Below, piece by piece: positions 1-11,000 of a stretch of 64,000 nt of DNA. The DNA comes from Gautieria morchelliformis (lineage: Eukaryota > Basidiomycota > Agaricomycetes > Gomphales > Gomphaceae): the NCBI GenBank assembly GCA_015179125.1, contig WHVA01000536.1:1-64000 (forward strand), in the 5' to 3' direction. A program made the position numbers and the translations under genes. The notes beneath the pieces were generated by a model that did no database searches, was not told the DNA's origin, and saw nothing but the letters and a program-made list of their open reading frames with translations. Numbering within the stretch: the first letter of the stretch is position 1; each line of letters begins with the position of its first letter.

Positions 1-1917
1 ATTCTCTACTTCAAGACAGGCAAACTGGTTATGTACAGGCAGCAGGGGCACACATCTCACCCGCTGCGCATCACAAAATCCGACGCATCTTCCGCTTCCG
101 GTGGACCATGTTCCTCATTTTCGGAAATTACTTCCGCAGTGGGCACTCTGCTTATGTCCGCGAGTGCGAGGAACTCTGGAAGGAGCTCGAGTTTCTCCTC
201 CGTGGTCATAAGCCGGATGTCAAAGGCTTGGGGGCACTCGTGAGCATAGTGGCCTGGTTGCCTGGTTGTCGGCATCGGAAGCAGGTGATAGTTCCGTGGC
301 CTTTTCCACGCATGCGGTCAACAGCCATCGGGGTAGGGCCACCCTTTGAGGGAGTGGGGCTAGGGTTCCTAATAGGAGCAGGCGGAGCAAGCGTCGGAAA
401 TACTTTCACTGTGGGAATGAATGTACTTCCGGGTTTTGGCATAGGTGGAGTAGGACGAGCGGAACTGCATGTCATGTTCCGGTTTGTCTCCACGAAGGCC
501 TCATTTGCTTCCCTGTTCCGGGACACCCTCTGCGCAGCTTGGTACCACCCTTCCGTGTCATCGAAATCCGGAGCTTCATCCCCAAGCAGCGCAACTTGGT
601 TCTGGAGTGTCGGATCAAGTCCTCGTCGGAATTTGATGACGATCGTCTTGTCGTCGTCATACTCCGCAAGGTCGATGAGCTCCTGGAAGCGATCGATGTA
701 GTCATGGACCGGATCCTTGGCCTGGTACCAGCTGGTCCCCTCGAGCTTCGTAAGGGCTGTGAGCTGCTCGTTTTTCGGGAAGAACTGGTCGGAAAATGTT
801 TTCTCGAAGGCGTCCCAGTCCCGGAAGTAGTTCCCCTTGCCCTTCGCTTCATGTCGGATCACCTTGTTTGCAAAACGGGCTGCGCGGTCGGACTTGAAAA
901 AGGACAATGCCCAGTGCATCCGAGCCTGGTCGTTTGGAAAGAGGTCCCCGACAATTGCGAAGTAGATGCTGCATGTGTTGAAGAATGCACGTCCCTTTTC
1001 CCGATCTCCGTCAAAGTCCGCCGGAGTTGCGGGTTTGACCTTTTCTAATTTCGAGGACATCCTCTCTTCCGCTGCTTCCGCTTTTCTGAAATCCGGATCA
1101 TCCAGCATTTCATTTCCACCACTTTGTGGAATATCTAACTTAGCCAAAATCGCTTGTAAGGCTGTTTCAATCGCGTCGGTCTTCATCCGGTTCCGCGTCA
1201 ATTCCTCCTCCATATTCCGAAGACGATCGTCCGGATCCATGTCGGAAGGAGAAATATGGGACGGGATTTCCGGGGTTGGGAACTCAACGTAAGAAGAGGG
1301 GCTGTCGTACGCTGTGTGTGCGGAAGAGGTTGCGATCTCTGAGTCGCTGTCTCCGATTCCGAATGCACCTATGGCCAATGCAACGCGCAGTACGACCGCC
1401 GGTCCTCTAGGGGAGAGACTTTTCTGCTGTAAGGGCAACCCTGGCTGGTTGTGGAGATCACACTACCACACAACTGACAAGGGGAAATCCCAAGTCTGTA
1501 TAAATGAACAGAGCATACAAGAGAGGGGATTCTCACCTGACAAGGGGAAATCCAAAGAGAAAAGTCTAAGGACCCCCAATGTCAGCGAGCCCGTATTATA
1601 CTATGCTGCGCAGCCAGGGACAACACTTGGCACCCGCCATCAACCCGGCACCTCCCTGACCACCCTGACCCTTGATCGACCCTTGATGCCACCTATTACG
1701 CGAGTCGCTTGATTTCCGACACTGTTCCGAGGGTGGAACTCGGAAATTGGAGTGGAACTGGCAAGGCGAACAGAACTGGTGGAAGTTCTCCCAGAAGCGG
1801 AATCATTTCCGAAGGCGGAGGCGGAGATGGAATCGGAACCGGAAGCGGAGTCGGAAATGGAGTCGGAACTGGGTGTGGTGTCGGAACTGGAAATGGAAGA
1901 CAGGATGTCCCCTGACA
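1..1917 (-). mobile_element. Ty3/Gypsy element A, cut by the window edge
   Basis: Minus-strand LTR retrotransposon. The visible part is the 5' LTR (1428-1917) followed leftward by gag. The gag product has a retrotransposon-gag domain (for example FRRGLDPTLQNQVALLG) and a C-terminal CCHC-type knuckle region (CFRCRQPG), followed by the start of the region leading to protease. Pol lies beyond the left edge. The LTR lies directly against Plavaka transposase sequence at 1918, so the element inserted in that transposon; only the right-hand flank (gtcac) can be seen, so the TSD cannot be confirmed. The same family is present as an older copy at 22693-34460 and a solo LTR at 2946-3435. Gag is largely open with about one break. 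Confidence 0.85.
1428..1917 (-). repeat. 5' LTR of element A (490 bp)
   Basis: On the minus strand it begins TGTCAGGGGACA and ends CCCTTACA, so it has TG...CA ends. It matches the solo LTR at 2946-3435 over its whole length with few differences. Its U3-side 180 bp is packed with TTCCGACTC/TTCCGATTC-type repeats. Confidence 0.85.
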
Positions 1918-2945
1918 GTCACTCGGCTAGCAGGCACTTTGGTTGCCAGGTACGTTGTGAGAGCCGGGACGATATCCACAGCACCGTGCTTATCCTTGAG
2001 AAATTGCAGGGACACGTGAGGATATGGAGGCTCCTTGGCAAGTTGCCACTTGGTGGAATGTGATGATAACAGGGGAATTGCAATGTCGGCAGGCCTGTCA
2101 GATTCATTGTCACTAATATCATCGGACATTTGCGAGTCTGAGTCTGAGTATGTAGATGTGTAAGTACGATGATCTGTTGTCCAGGCAAGGAAGCTCTTGA
2201 AAGCATCAATGGCTTCATGGCGGGTGAGATACTTGATCATCTGCTGTGTGTAATTCTTTTTGTTGCTAGCACTGTAGCCCTCCTTGGCACAGTCTATATG
2301 CAGGCGCTCTGATAGTTCGGTATTGAAGCCGTCAGCAGAGCATTTGGAATGGATGAGAGCCACAGAATGCTCCATCATGTGGATTTTGGGTATTCGGAAG
2401 TGAGTGCGAATGTGATGGTCAATGAAGACTTGCTTGTTCTGATGAAAGGTGTCGAGTGCATCCTGCAATCGTCGTAATGTTTCAGTAGAATGGGAGGCAA
2501 AAGATGCATAATAAATAAAGTCAATGACGGCTCTGGCCACTGCAGTGACACGTGGGGGCATGGCACCATAGATCAGGCTGGCAAAGACACGCTCCATCTC
2601 TTTGTGTTCACGGCCAGTCTATTGTGAAATTGTCGAAATGCCTTTTTTGAAGTATCGTAGACCTGGATGATTGGGCAAGGCTTGAAATCGTCGATCCACT
2701 TCCTCAGCACCAGCAAGCTGGATGCACCACTTGACCAGATGATCCTTAAACACCCCCTTGTGAAGCTGATGGAGAAGGTCAGGGGTAAAACACTGAAAAA
2801 TATTCGTGTGTGGAAGATCCTCCCAGAATGGTTTGTCCACGGCCCGCGGGCAGAGTCTGCGGATGTCAGGTGAGGGCATAGAAGACCTACAGGTCTTCAA
2901 GGCTTTGAGAGTGCATGTGGGATTACGACTGGGGGCAAGCACCGG
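1918..2945 (-). pseudogene. Plavaka transposase, C-terminal part
   Basis: Two segments (2619-2945 and 1918-2597, different frames) encode the C-terminal part: [21 protein letters not shown], then MERVFASLIYGAMPPRVTAVARA and the typical TELSERLHIDCAKEGYSASN block with a downstream TRHEAIDAF helix. It is cut off at 1917 by the LTR of element A. A purine-rich, acidic stretch (TYSDSDSQMSDDISDNESD) follows the conserved part, as in full-length family members. Confidence 0.75.
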
Positions 2946-3435
2946 TGTAAGGGCAACCCTGGCTGGTTGTGGAGATGACACTACCACACAACTGACAAGG
3001 GGAAATCCAAAGTATGTATAAATGAACAGAGTATACAAGAGAGGGGATTCTCACCTGACAAGGGGAAATCCAAAGAGAAACGTCTAAGGACCCCCAATGT
3101 CAGCGAGCCCGTATTATACTACGCTGCGCAGCCGGGGACAACACTTGGCACCCGCCATCAACCCGGCACCTCCCTGACCTCCCTGACCCTTGATCGACCC
3201 TTGATGCCACCTATTACGCGAGTCGCTTGATTTCCGACACTGTTCCGAGAGTGGAAGTCGGAAATTGGAGTGGAACTGGAAAAGCGAACAGAACTGGTGG
3301 AAGTTCTCCCAGAAGCGGAATCAATTCCGAAAGCGGAGGCGGAGATGGAATCGGAACCGGAAGCGGAGTCGGAAATGGAGTCGGAACTGGGTGTGGTGTC
3401 GGAACTGGAAATGGAAAACAGGGTGTCCCCTGACA
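2946..3435 (-). repeat. Solo LTR of family A in Plavaka
   Basis: 490 bp, same length and ends as the LTR at 1428-1917. It is flanked by a perfect 5-bp target-site duplication accgg (2941-2945 and 3436-3440), and no internal retrotransposon sequence is attached, so it is a solo LTR left by LTR-LTR recombination. It interrupts the Plavaka transposase. Confidence 0.95.
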
Positions 3436-3440
3436 ACCGG

Positions 3441-4985
3441 TTCTCCACGGTCAGAGGGAGCAATCTCACATATTGGACAAGAATTCTCCTGGTGGCAGGC
3501 AACAAGACACTGCTCGGGGTAATCGGCAAGGTATGCGGCCAAAATCGGAAAGACACGTCGCACAAGGTTGTCCGCACATGTCATCAATACACCTTCTTTA
3601 CCAGCTTCAATCAGAGGTTTGAGAATGTAAGACAAACATAGTGAAACAGCCTATATGCACGGTCTTTGCGTGTGGCTTCGGAGAGGCATTCGAGTTTGGT
3701 AACGGGAATATAGCCAAGCAATATCATGGCGCGTTTTGATGTTTGGCGACGAACAGACTTAGCTATGTGGCCAACAGAGATGTAGACAGGCCAGGCTTCT
3801 TTATCGCCACTAAATCGCGATAATTGGGTCTTGTCAGATGCCAGGATAACTGGGGCAATTCTTGCCCCCAGAGGCAGCATTTTCTGGAAACTGAGTCAGG
3901 CGGGCGCAGTGATGACATCATCACAATGTATACTACGTGCCTGCAGGTCCCACCACCACTGTGCTGTCCACATCTCGTTTATAATTTGATCCTCCTTACT
4001 GTCATCCGTGAAGAGCTTCTCTGGGGCAAACTTCATGTGTTCATGGAGCAAAGGATTTGCAAGGAGTTCGTTGACACACACCACCCGGTCACGGCACCGA
4101 ATGTCCAGCTCCTCGGTGCATTTCTCACCATTGTAATCCAGCTGGTCACCGTGAACGACAAACGTGTGACATGTCCACTCCGGTCCCGATGGTAAGGCAT
4201 TGATCTTCCGTAGCAATTCCCGTTTTCCTGCGTAAGAGGGACGCGTGCGTGTGCGTGTCTGGACATGCAATAACCGTATGGTGATGGCCGCCCAAGAATA
4301 TGGTCAGTAACATGGTCATAATCCTTGGTGAGTCTCGAGACTCATGACATCCAGCTTCAGAAACTTGCCTATTTCAGTCTGGCTATCCCCACTGTCCATC
4401 AACCATGTTTCCAGGTACCAATCGGCTTGGTCCACGAAGGGCCCATAGTCACCTAATTGCCCCTTGCGTTGTTGGTCACGCATCATCTCAAACCTTGTCT
4501 GGCCGCTTCCTAATGCCTGGCCTGCAAGCCCAGGGAACTCCTCCCGGACGAGATCATCTTCAGGTACGTCCTCAATTTGCACGTCTGGATCTATTCCATG
4601 AAGGTCACGACGGGATGCACCGTCCTCCTGCCGTGCGCAATTGGAATCACGGTAAGCTGCAACATCGTTGTCTGGAGGGTCCTCGGCCATATTCCAGTCT
4701 GCAGGTGGGTCATCCTCTAGATCATCATGAGGGGCTGAGGCATCCTGACGGGCCTGACGAAGGAACCGGGTTCGCAACACAGCACGGCATGTTGGTGTTT
4801 TTGACACATGAATGTTCAGCCCTTTGCGTGTAGCATAGGTTCTCATGCAAGCCTGAACAGGCGTCGACGAGCTGCCTCTTGCATGCTGTGGATGTATCAA
4901 TGATATTGATAACAATTTTTTTTTCATATGTCAGGTCGTTTGGTCTACGATCGCCGTCACCCCCAGTCATGTGACCGGCTGCCAA
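3441..4985 (-). pseudogene. Plavaka transposase, N-terminal and core part
   Basis: The N-terminal part (4316-4985, spread over two frames) is followed by acidic and aspartate-rich linker sequence. Next come segments at 3896-4270, 3611-3880 and 3441-3635. All carry recognisable Plavaka blocks, including PVILASDKTQLSRFSGDKEAW and [20 protein letters not shown]. Frame changes between segments may in part be introns, but the solo LTR at 2946-3435 separates this half from the C-terminal half, so the gene is dead. Product when active: a transposase acting on its own element ends in the nucleus. Confidence 0.75.
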
Positions 4986-5048
4986 CCTGCGTTACCACCA
5001 CCTCGCTGCCAACTTGCATCAAACCACAGCATTCGATTCCACACGACG

Positions 5049-5860
5049 ATGAAGCAGAAATGTCAAGCCCTTCAAGAAATCGATCTGCGACAGCTTCCTA
5101 CACGCAGTGCAGCCCCCAGAAAGCTGAATATGGGTAATGCCGCAGCTCCCCTCACAAATAATGCCCCAAAGACAAGCACCCACGCCACTGCCATCACTGA
5201 GCACGCAGACTCGTCTCACACCAAAGGCATGACTCACGGGATGACGGAAAAAGGATGCGAGTCCAAAGGCGTGACTCACGGGATGACGGAAGAAGGACGC
5301 GAGTGGAGCAAGTGCCTGGTGTGTTATGCTAATTCTAGTGCACTGACCTGTCCCTAGAACTCCAAATGGTGAAACTTCAACAAGCACGAGAACAACGTGC
5401 CAAAGAAGCTGAAGCGAAGGAAGCGGCCCCAGTGAAATCGCAGACGCAGCAGAAAGCCATAGAATCCATGATAGCTGGAGGCCTCAGTACTGAGGACATA
5501 CAGGCGTACCTTGACGATCTTGACGCAGATTCCTCAGACCCAGAGGATGGTGGGGAGAGCATAGGTGCGATTTCCTTCGCTGTGGGATGATGTGCACATT
5601 CATATTTCCCTCCTTAGACTCCATCAATGAAGTGCGAGTCGCTATTGAAGACGAGGTTCGTGTCCACTTATCGTGCCAGAGAGTCTCAGCTTCCATCAAT
5701 AGCAGTTTACACCCCTCGCCACCTATTCCACCTCAGGCTCGCAAACCTTGCGGAGGCCGCCTGGGTTTGCTCAGAGCTCACCAATTACGAGCCAAGCCCG
5801 TACCACCCAGGTTATGCCAAGCAAACACTGCCAGATACTGTCGTCTCCAGGGCCTGAACG
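5049..5860 (+). CDS. Possible small spliced gene, unknown product
   Basis: I do not recognise the product. Open stretches on the plus strand are separated by intron-like gaps: 5'-GTGTGT...CCCTAG at about 5318-5357 and GTGCGA...CCTTAG at about 5565-5618, both near the 45-57 nt size of introns elsewhere in the window. The middle open stretch, from an ATG at 5366, encodes a charged, coiled-coil-like peptide (LQQAREQRAKEAEAKEA) ending in an acidic run (DDLDADSSDPEDGGES). The phases across the first putative intron do not match cleanly, so the model is weak. It could be a second gene of the Plavaka element or chance. Confidence 0.2.
5221..5304. repeat. Two tandem 42-bp units
   Basis: Two adjacent 42-bp copies starting CCAAAGGCATGACTCACGGG and CCAAAGGCGTGACTCACGGG. 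The unit is 14 codons long, so it would repeat as a 14-residue peptide (KGMTHGMTE...) if the candidate gene here is real. Confidence 0.8.
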
Positions 5861-6015
5861 CCCCCACAGAACTCCAAAGACAACATCCCGCAATGCAACG
5901 GTGGACCAGGACAATGTTGAGGATGTACATGATTTTTATTGAGTGCACGCTTGCTAGTCTAACATTCATTGCTACTAGCCAAACCGAACTCACAAACGGT
6001 CGTACGACGACCTCA

Positions 6016-6708
6016 TGTTACGTATCGAGATTTCCACTAAGTCGGAACTGGAAAGGACAGCGGCTTCAACTTATAGGTTGCGCCCCCAATGAACTATCGT
6101 CCTAGGTATTTCGGAAATGAGCCGGAAGTCGGAAAGTACTGGACCAGAGGTTTGGTCGGAACTTGTGTCGGAACTGAGGCGGAAAGCAGAAGACGGAAAG
6201 CTGAGAGAGAGACTGAGATCTTGCTAGACTCGCTGTGCTAAGAACAGGAGATGGAGCGAAGGAAATCAAGTATCGAAGGTGATTATCTGATTGCAGAATA
6301 ACAGACATACATGAGGGGGTTTTTATACAAAGCGCAGAGCAACAAGTAATGGTGTTGTACTAAGCAAATTCCGGAGGAGGCAGAAGTCGAGTACAATGTG
6401 TGGGAACTAACTAATTGGGAACAATGGAACTACAAGGGGGGTTCAGGGTAAGGTAGAACAATGGCAAAGAACAAGGGGTCGGGAAAACATATCTGACAAC
6501 GAACTACAAGGGTGACCGGATGTGTGCTTTTGATGGATGGCGAGGTGGGTCCGGTGGGTCCGAGTAATAGAGTCGAAAAAACAAGGGAAATGTACAAGGG
6601 GCGGAATGGCGGAAATGTCGGAGGGGCGGAACGTGTGGCGGAACTATTGGAGGGGCGGAAGGAGTGGCGGAACTGAGGGTCGGAAGTCGGAAATGAACGG
6701 TCGTAACA
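6016..6708 (-). repeat. 3' LTR of element B
   Basis: 693 bp, TGTTACG...CGTAACA on either strand. It matches 13338-14022. It contains about 16 CGGAA pentamers by hand count, clustered at 6046-6190 and 6600-6700, with a motif-free middle. It lies upstream of the antisense ORF and could serve as its promoter. Confidence 0.93.
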
Positions 6709-6721
6709 GTATCTCCCTTCT
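6709..6721 (-). other. Polypurine tract of element B
   Basis: On the minus strand AGAAGGGAGATAC directly precedes the 3' LTR start TGTTACGACC. This is the expected position for plus-strand priming. Confidence 0.6.
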
Positions 6722-6855
6722 AAGGTCGAGCCCCGCGAGACCACAGGTCGGATCACGTGACCTGTGAACAAACGCGTCGGAGTTTGAAAGATAGGCTGAG
6801 GAACAAACGCATCTTCTCTTCATTCCATCATGAGTGCCCCGTAGATTTCTCTAAA

Positions 6856-8055
6856 ATGTCCAGCGCGGAGATGAAACAACACTTCGCTGATATGCTCGCG
6901 CAAAAGGAAATGGCCGAAAAACGCGAGGCTGAGGAAGCTGCGCGGAAAGAGAAAGAACGTCGGGAGAAGGAGCGGAAGGAGCAGGAGAGGAAAGAACGCG
7001 AACGCCGCGAGGAGGAGGAGCGCGTCCGTGAAGAGAAACGGAAACGGAACGCGGCACGAAAGGCTGCTGCGGACAAGGCTGCTGCAGAGAAAGCGGCTGC
7101 GGAGAAAGCGGAAAGGGATCAGGTGAGTCGGAAATGTCCGGCGGAAATGTTCTTGAAATCAACTAAGTTCTTCCAGAATCATGTTCAAGACGAGTCAGAG
7201 TCAGACTCGGAAGGTTCGGTGGAAAGTACACCGACTCCGGAAGGAAAAGGGAAGCAAAAGGAAATTGCGACCCCGGTGAACCTTGTGGCGGAACGGAAAC
7301 GTCGAGCGGACGCATTCCAGAAGGCTCGAAAGGAGAAGTTGAGTCGGATGTTGGAACTCCGTGAACTGGGGCCGGAAAATCCCGCGACTAAGAAGCGGAA
7401 GACTCGGGACGGCGATGAGGAAAAGGCCCCTTGTGACCCATGCGAGTCTAAGGGGGTGGATTGCACGTGGTCGAGCAATCCACGGGAAACGTCGTGCGAC
7501 CAGTGCCGTGACAGGAAAAGGCGCTGCGTCGTGGACGGGTGCGCTTCGAGGCTGGAGCGAAAGAAACAGAAGGTTGAGGAGTCAAATCCGAAGGCGGAAC
7601 CGGGACCGAGCGGAAGGAGGGCCGAGGAAACGTTTCCGGTGACCGGAAAATCGGGACAGGCGGTTCTAAATCGATTCACCATGTCTTATCCTCTTCTTGA
7701 CATTGCCGGTTCGCTGAGGGCTATGTGGGAACAACAACGTGAAATCCGGGACATTATGATCGAAATGGCCGAGGTTCAGCAGCATCAGGTTCTGTCGATT
7801 CAGAACCAGATGACTGTTATGTCCACAGTGCTACAGCAGTTGACGCGGGAAATGAGGTGGCGGAATGATTTGGTCCGGGACCGAATGGATGCGCGGCTGC
7901 GGGAGCAGGGAGTTGGGGCGGAAACGGGTTCGAGCGGTGGGGCGGAAACGAGGGAAAGGGTGGAAACGGAGTTGGTGAGTGTCGAGGTAGGGGAGGTGGA
8001 AAAAGAGCCGGAAGCGGAAGAAGAGGTCGAGGCGGAGACAATGGGGGAGGAGTAG
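6856..8055 (+). CDS. Antisense ORF of element B: coiled-coil Zn2Cys6-type protein
   Basis: 399 codons on the strand opposite gag-pol, from an ATG with A at -3 (ctaaaATGtcc) to a TAG six bases before the end of pol on the other strand. Residues about 10-95 are a dense Glu/Lys/Arg/Ala run predicted to be a long coiled coil. Residues about 193-223 hold C-X2-C-X6-C-X10-C-X2-C-X6-C with a basic loop (CDQCRDRKRRC), which matches the fungal Zn2Cys6 DNA-binding pattern. A basic tract (ATKKRKTRDG) just before it could be a nuclear signal. Residues about 275-350 form a second helical, glutamine-rich region, and the C-terminus is acidic. Known Zn2Cys6 proteins bind CGG triplets; the surrounding element is full of CGGAA. 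Function is inferred; it could regulate or protect the element. Confidence 0.75.
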   Translation: MSSAEMKQHFADMLAQKEMAEKREAEEAARKEKERREKERKEQERKERERREEEERVREEKRKRNAARKAAADKAAAEKAAAEKAERDQVSRKCPAEMFLKSTKFFQNHVQDESESDSEGSVESTPTPEGKGKQKEIATPVNLVAERKRRADAFQKARKEKLSRMLELRELGPENPATKKRKTRDGDEEKAPCDPCESKGVDCTWSSNPRETSCDQCRDRKRRCVVDGCASRLERKKQKVEESNPKAEPGPSGRRAEETFPVTGKSGQAVLNRFTMSYPLLDIAGSLRAMWEQQREIRDIMIEMAEVQQHQVLSIQNQMTVMSTVLQQLTREMRWRNDLVRDRMDARLREQGVGAETGSSGGAETRERVETELVSVEVGEVEKEPEAEEEVEAETMGEE

Positions 8056-8060
8056 GGGTA

Positions 8061-11000
8061 TCAAAGACTTGTAGATAATTTCTTGAAGTGTCGGAAAATA
8101 GAGTAACGGGAAATTAATCGGATTTTGACAAATGACTTGAGAACTGTAAGAATCAATGGGCGTCGGAAATGAGGTCGGAAATGACTAGGGCGTGGAAATG
8201 GGGCCAGGCTTATCAGGATAGGACTTGTGGAAATCAGAGACGAGGTCAGAGGCGTGGTCAAGTTCCGTGGCGGAAATCCACGAGGTCTCTTCGTCGGTGT
8301 TTTCATAGCCTGCCCACTTGACTGGTACTGGAGTTGGCAGCGGTATCGTCTGTCAAGCTTAGAGTTGAGAATTTCCGAGATTTCATATTCCGGTTCTCCG
8401 TCGATGATCACTGGCGGAGGCGGAGGTTGTTCTCGATGCGGAATTGTATTCGGAACTGCGGGCTCAAGCATGGAGACATGGAATACCGGGTGTACTGCAC
8501 GCATATTGTCAGGAAGTCTGAGGGTGAAAGAACGACTGCCGGCCTTAGCGATGATCTCGTAAGGACCGAGGTATTTCTCAGAGAGCTTCTTCGAGGGGCG
8601 AGTGGTGCGGAAGTTTTCCGCTTTGACAAAGGCTTTGTCGCCTATCTCAAATGCCGGTTGCGGAAGGCGTTTCCAATCGGCGGAAGTTTGGTATCTCTTC
8701 TGGGCAGCGGTAATGTTCTCTCGGAGGTGCTGGTGAAGGTCGTCGAGTTCCACAACGAAATCTCGGGCTCTTGCAGAGGCGAGGTCGCGTTCGGGGTGGA
8801 TGGCGAGATTCGGGTGGTAGCCCTTGTTGGCGTAAAAGGGTGAAATTCCGGTGGTAGCGGAAGGCGCATTGTTGTAGGCAAATTCCGCGAGTGGAAGAAG
8901 GTCGGACCAATTGCTATGTTGGTAGTTGCAATAGACGCGGAGATACTGCTCAAGGGTCTGATTAGTACGTTCCGTTTGTCCGTCTCCTTCGGGATGATAA
9001 CCGGAAGTGAAATGGAGCTTCATGTCGAGGGCCTTTCCGAGGGTGCGGAAAAAGGATGACACGAATTCGGATCCACGGTCGGAAGTGACATGGGAAGGGA
9101 TTCCGTGCTTGGAAAAGACGTGGAGCACAAAGAGCTGTGCAAGCTGGGCGGAAGTTATGGTGTCATAGGTCGGAATAAAGATGGACTGCTTTGTAAGGCG
9201 GTCAACGATCACTAGAATGGTATCATAGCCGGATGACTTAGGAAGTTTCTCAATGAAATCCATGGATATCGAATTCCATGGTTGTTCCGGGATCGGAAGT
9301 TGCTTTAGGAGGCCGTAGGGTTTGTGACGTTGAGGCTTGGCTCGCATACAGGTGGTGCATGACTTGCAGTAGTCTTGGACCATCGTGCGGAGGAGAGGCC
9401 AAGTATAGGTGCGTCGGATTATGTCGAGGGTTTTGTTCTGGCCTTGGTGTCCTGAGAGCGGATGATCGTGGCTTTGCTGGAGCACACGAAGTCGTAGATC
9501 GTTGGTGTCCAGAACGTAAATCCGGGACTTGTACCGGATAAATCCATCGGAATCGAGGGACCATCCAGGACTGGTGGGGTCATCGAGGTGGGTTGCGGAG
9601 ATGGGGTCGGAACGGAGTGCGGAACGGATGTCGGAATGGAGAGACTCGGTGTCCATAATAATTGAGGCGCGGAGTAGCGGAAACTGCAATGCTGTGGCAC
9701 GCAGGGACGATGCCAGTTGCTCAGTGGAGAATACTGGGCGGAAATTGTGCGGATTAACGCTGGCATAGTCGCTACTTCCCTCTTTTGGGTAGACGTCCCA
9801 ACGTCTAGTGAGCGCGTCGGGTTTTGCTCCGAGCTTTCCGGGGCGGAAGCGGATCACCATGTTGAACTGTGAGAGGTATTCAGACCAGCGGACTTGACGG
9901 CGAGTCAAAATCTTAGTGGTTGCAAAATACTCAAGGTTCTTATGATCCGTTACAACGTCGATCGGATAAGTTGGACCTTCGAGGTAGTGTCTCCAAATTT
10001 TGAAGGCTTCGAAAATCGCGAGTAGTTCCTTATCGTGGACGTCGTAGTTGAGTTCCGGGGCGGAAAAGGTGCGGGAATGAAAGGCGATCGGATGAATTTC
10101 TCCGTCGCCGGGTGAAATGATGGAAAGAATGGCGGCTAGCGCGTAGTCAGAAGCGTCGGTTTCGAGTACAAGTTGGGCATCAGGAATCCAGAAACCGAGT
10201 ATGGGAGCCGTGGTGAAGGCCGATTTGAGAGCTTCAAATGCGGAACGGCATTCCGGAGTGAAATTCCATGGGGCACCCTTCCTGGTGAGACGCGTGAGCG
10301 GAACAGTAATGTCGGAAAAATTATAAATGAAACGCCGGTAAAAGTTGGCGAAGCCAAGGAAAGACTGCACATCCTTAACACGTCGGGGTTCCGGCCATTC
10401 TTGAATTGCCTTGACCTTGTCCTCTGCCATGGTAAGACCTGTTGGAGAGAGGATGTAGCCGAGGTATTCGACCGTGTCGCGATGCCATTCACATTTCTCT
10501 GCTTTTGCGTAGAGATGGTGTTTGCGTAGACGGCGGAGTACTTCGCGGACATGTTCCCGATGTTTTTCCGGTGTGTCGGAATAGATGAGGATGTCGTCAA
10601 TGTAGACTAGGACGCATACGTCGAGGAGGTCGGAAAATACGTCGTTCATGAATCGCTGAAAAGCGGCGGGAGCATTGGTTAGACCAAAAGGCATGACAGT
10701 CCACTCAAAAGCACCGTAGCGGGTGCGGAAGGTGGTTTTCCACTCGTCACCTTCCCGGATGCGGACAAGGTGATAAGCGTGCCGGAGGTCAATTTTGGTG
10801 TAGATCTTCGCCCTGCGGGGGTGTCGAGTAAGTCGGAAATGCGCGGAAGCGGATATTTGTCCTTTTTAGTGAGGGCATTGAGTCCGCGGAAATCGACGCA
10901 GAGGCGGAGAGATCCATCCTTCTTCTTGACGAAGAGGACCGGAGCGCCGTGCGGAGACAGCGAAGGGCGGATAAAGCCCATGTTGAGATGTTCATCGACG

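Larger units (their letters stand above)
1918..4985 (-). mobile_element. Plavaka-type DNA transposon remnant
   Basis: Minus-strand remains of a Plavaka transposase, a family abundant in basidiomycetes and related to CACTA/CMC elements. The order of conserved blocks from right to left is: N-terminal part with acidic linker (about 4.3-4.9 kb), the WTCHTFVVHGD...EMWTAQWWWDLQ block (3.9-4.27 kb), the SDKTQLSRFSGDKEAWPVYIS block (3.6-3.88 kb), the [13 protein letters not shown]...CP.C block (3.44-3.63 kb), then a solo LTR insertion, then the [21 protein letters not shown] and ERLHIDCAKEGYSASNKKNY blocks. Terminal inverted repeats were not found; the left end is cut by element A. Confidence 0.85.
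4986..6015. other. Stretch with no firmly identified gene
   Basis: Between the Plavaka N-terminus and the left LTR of element B. It holds a short tandem repeat (5221-5304) and a weak plus-strand candidate gene (5049-5860). No transposon termini were recognised. Confidence 0.4.

Noticed and set aside
1752-2063. Plus-strand ORFs of Gly/Val or Glu/Ser repeats in the family A LTRs (also 3227-3641)
   Set aside because: Produced by the repeated TCGGAAC words of the LTR; they recur in the solo LTR and are not genes.
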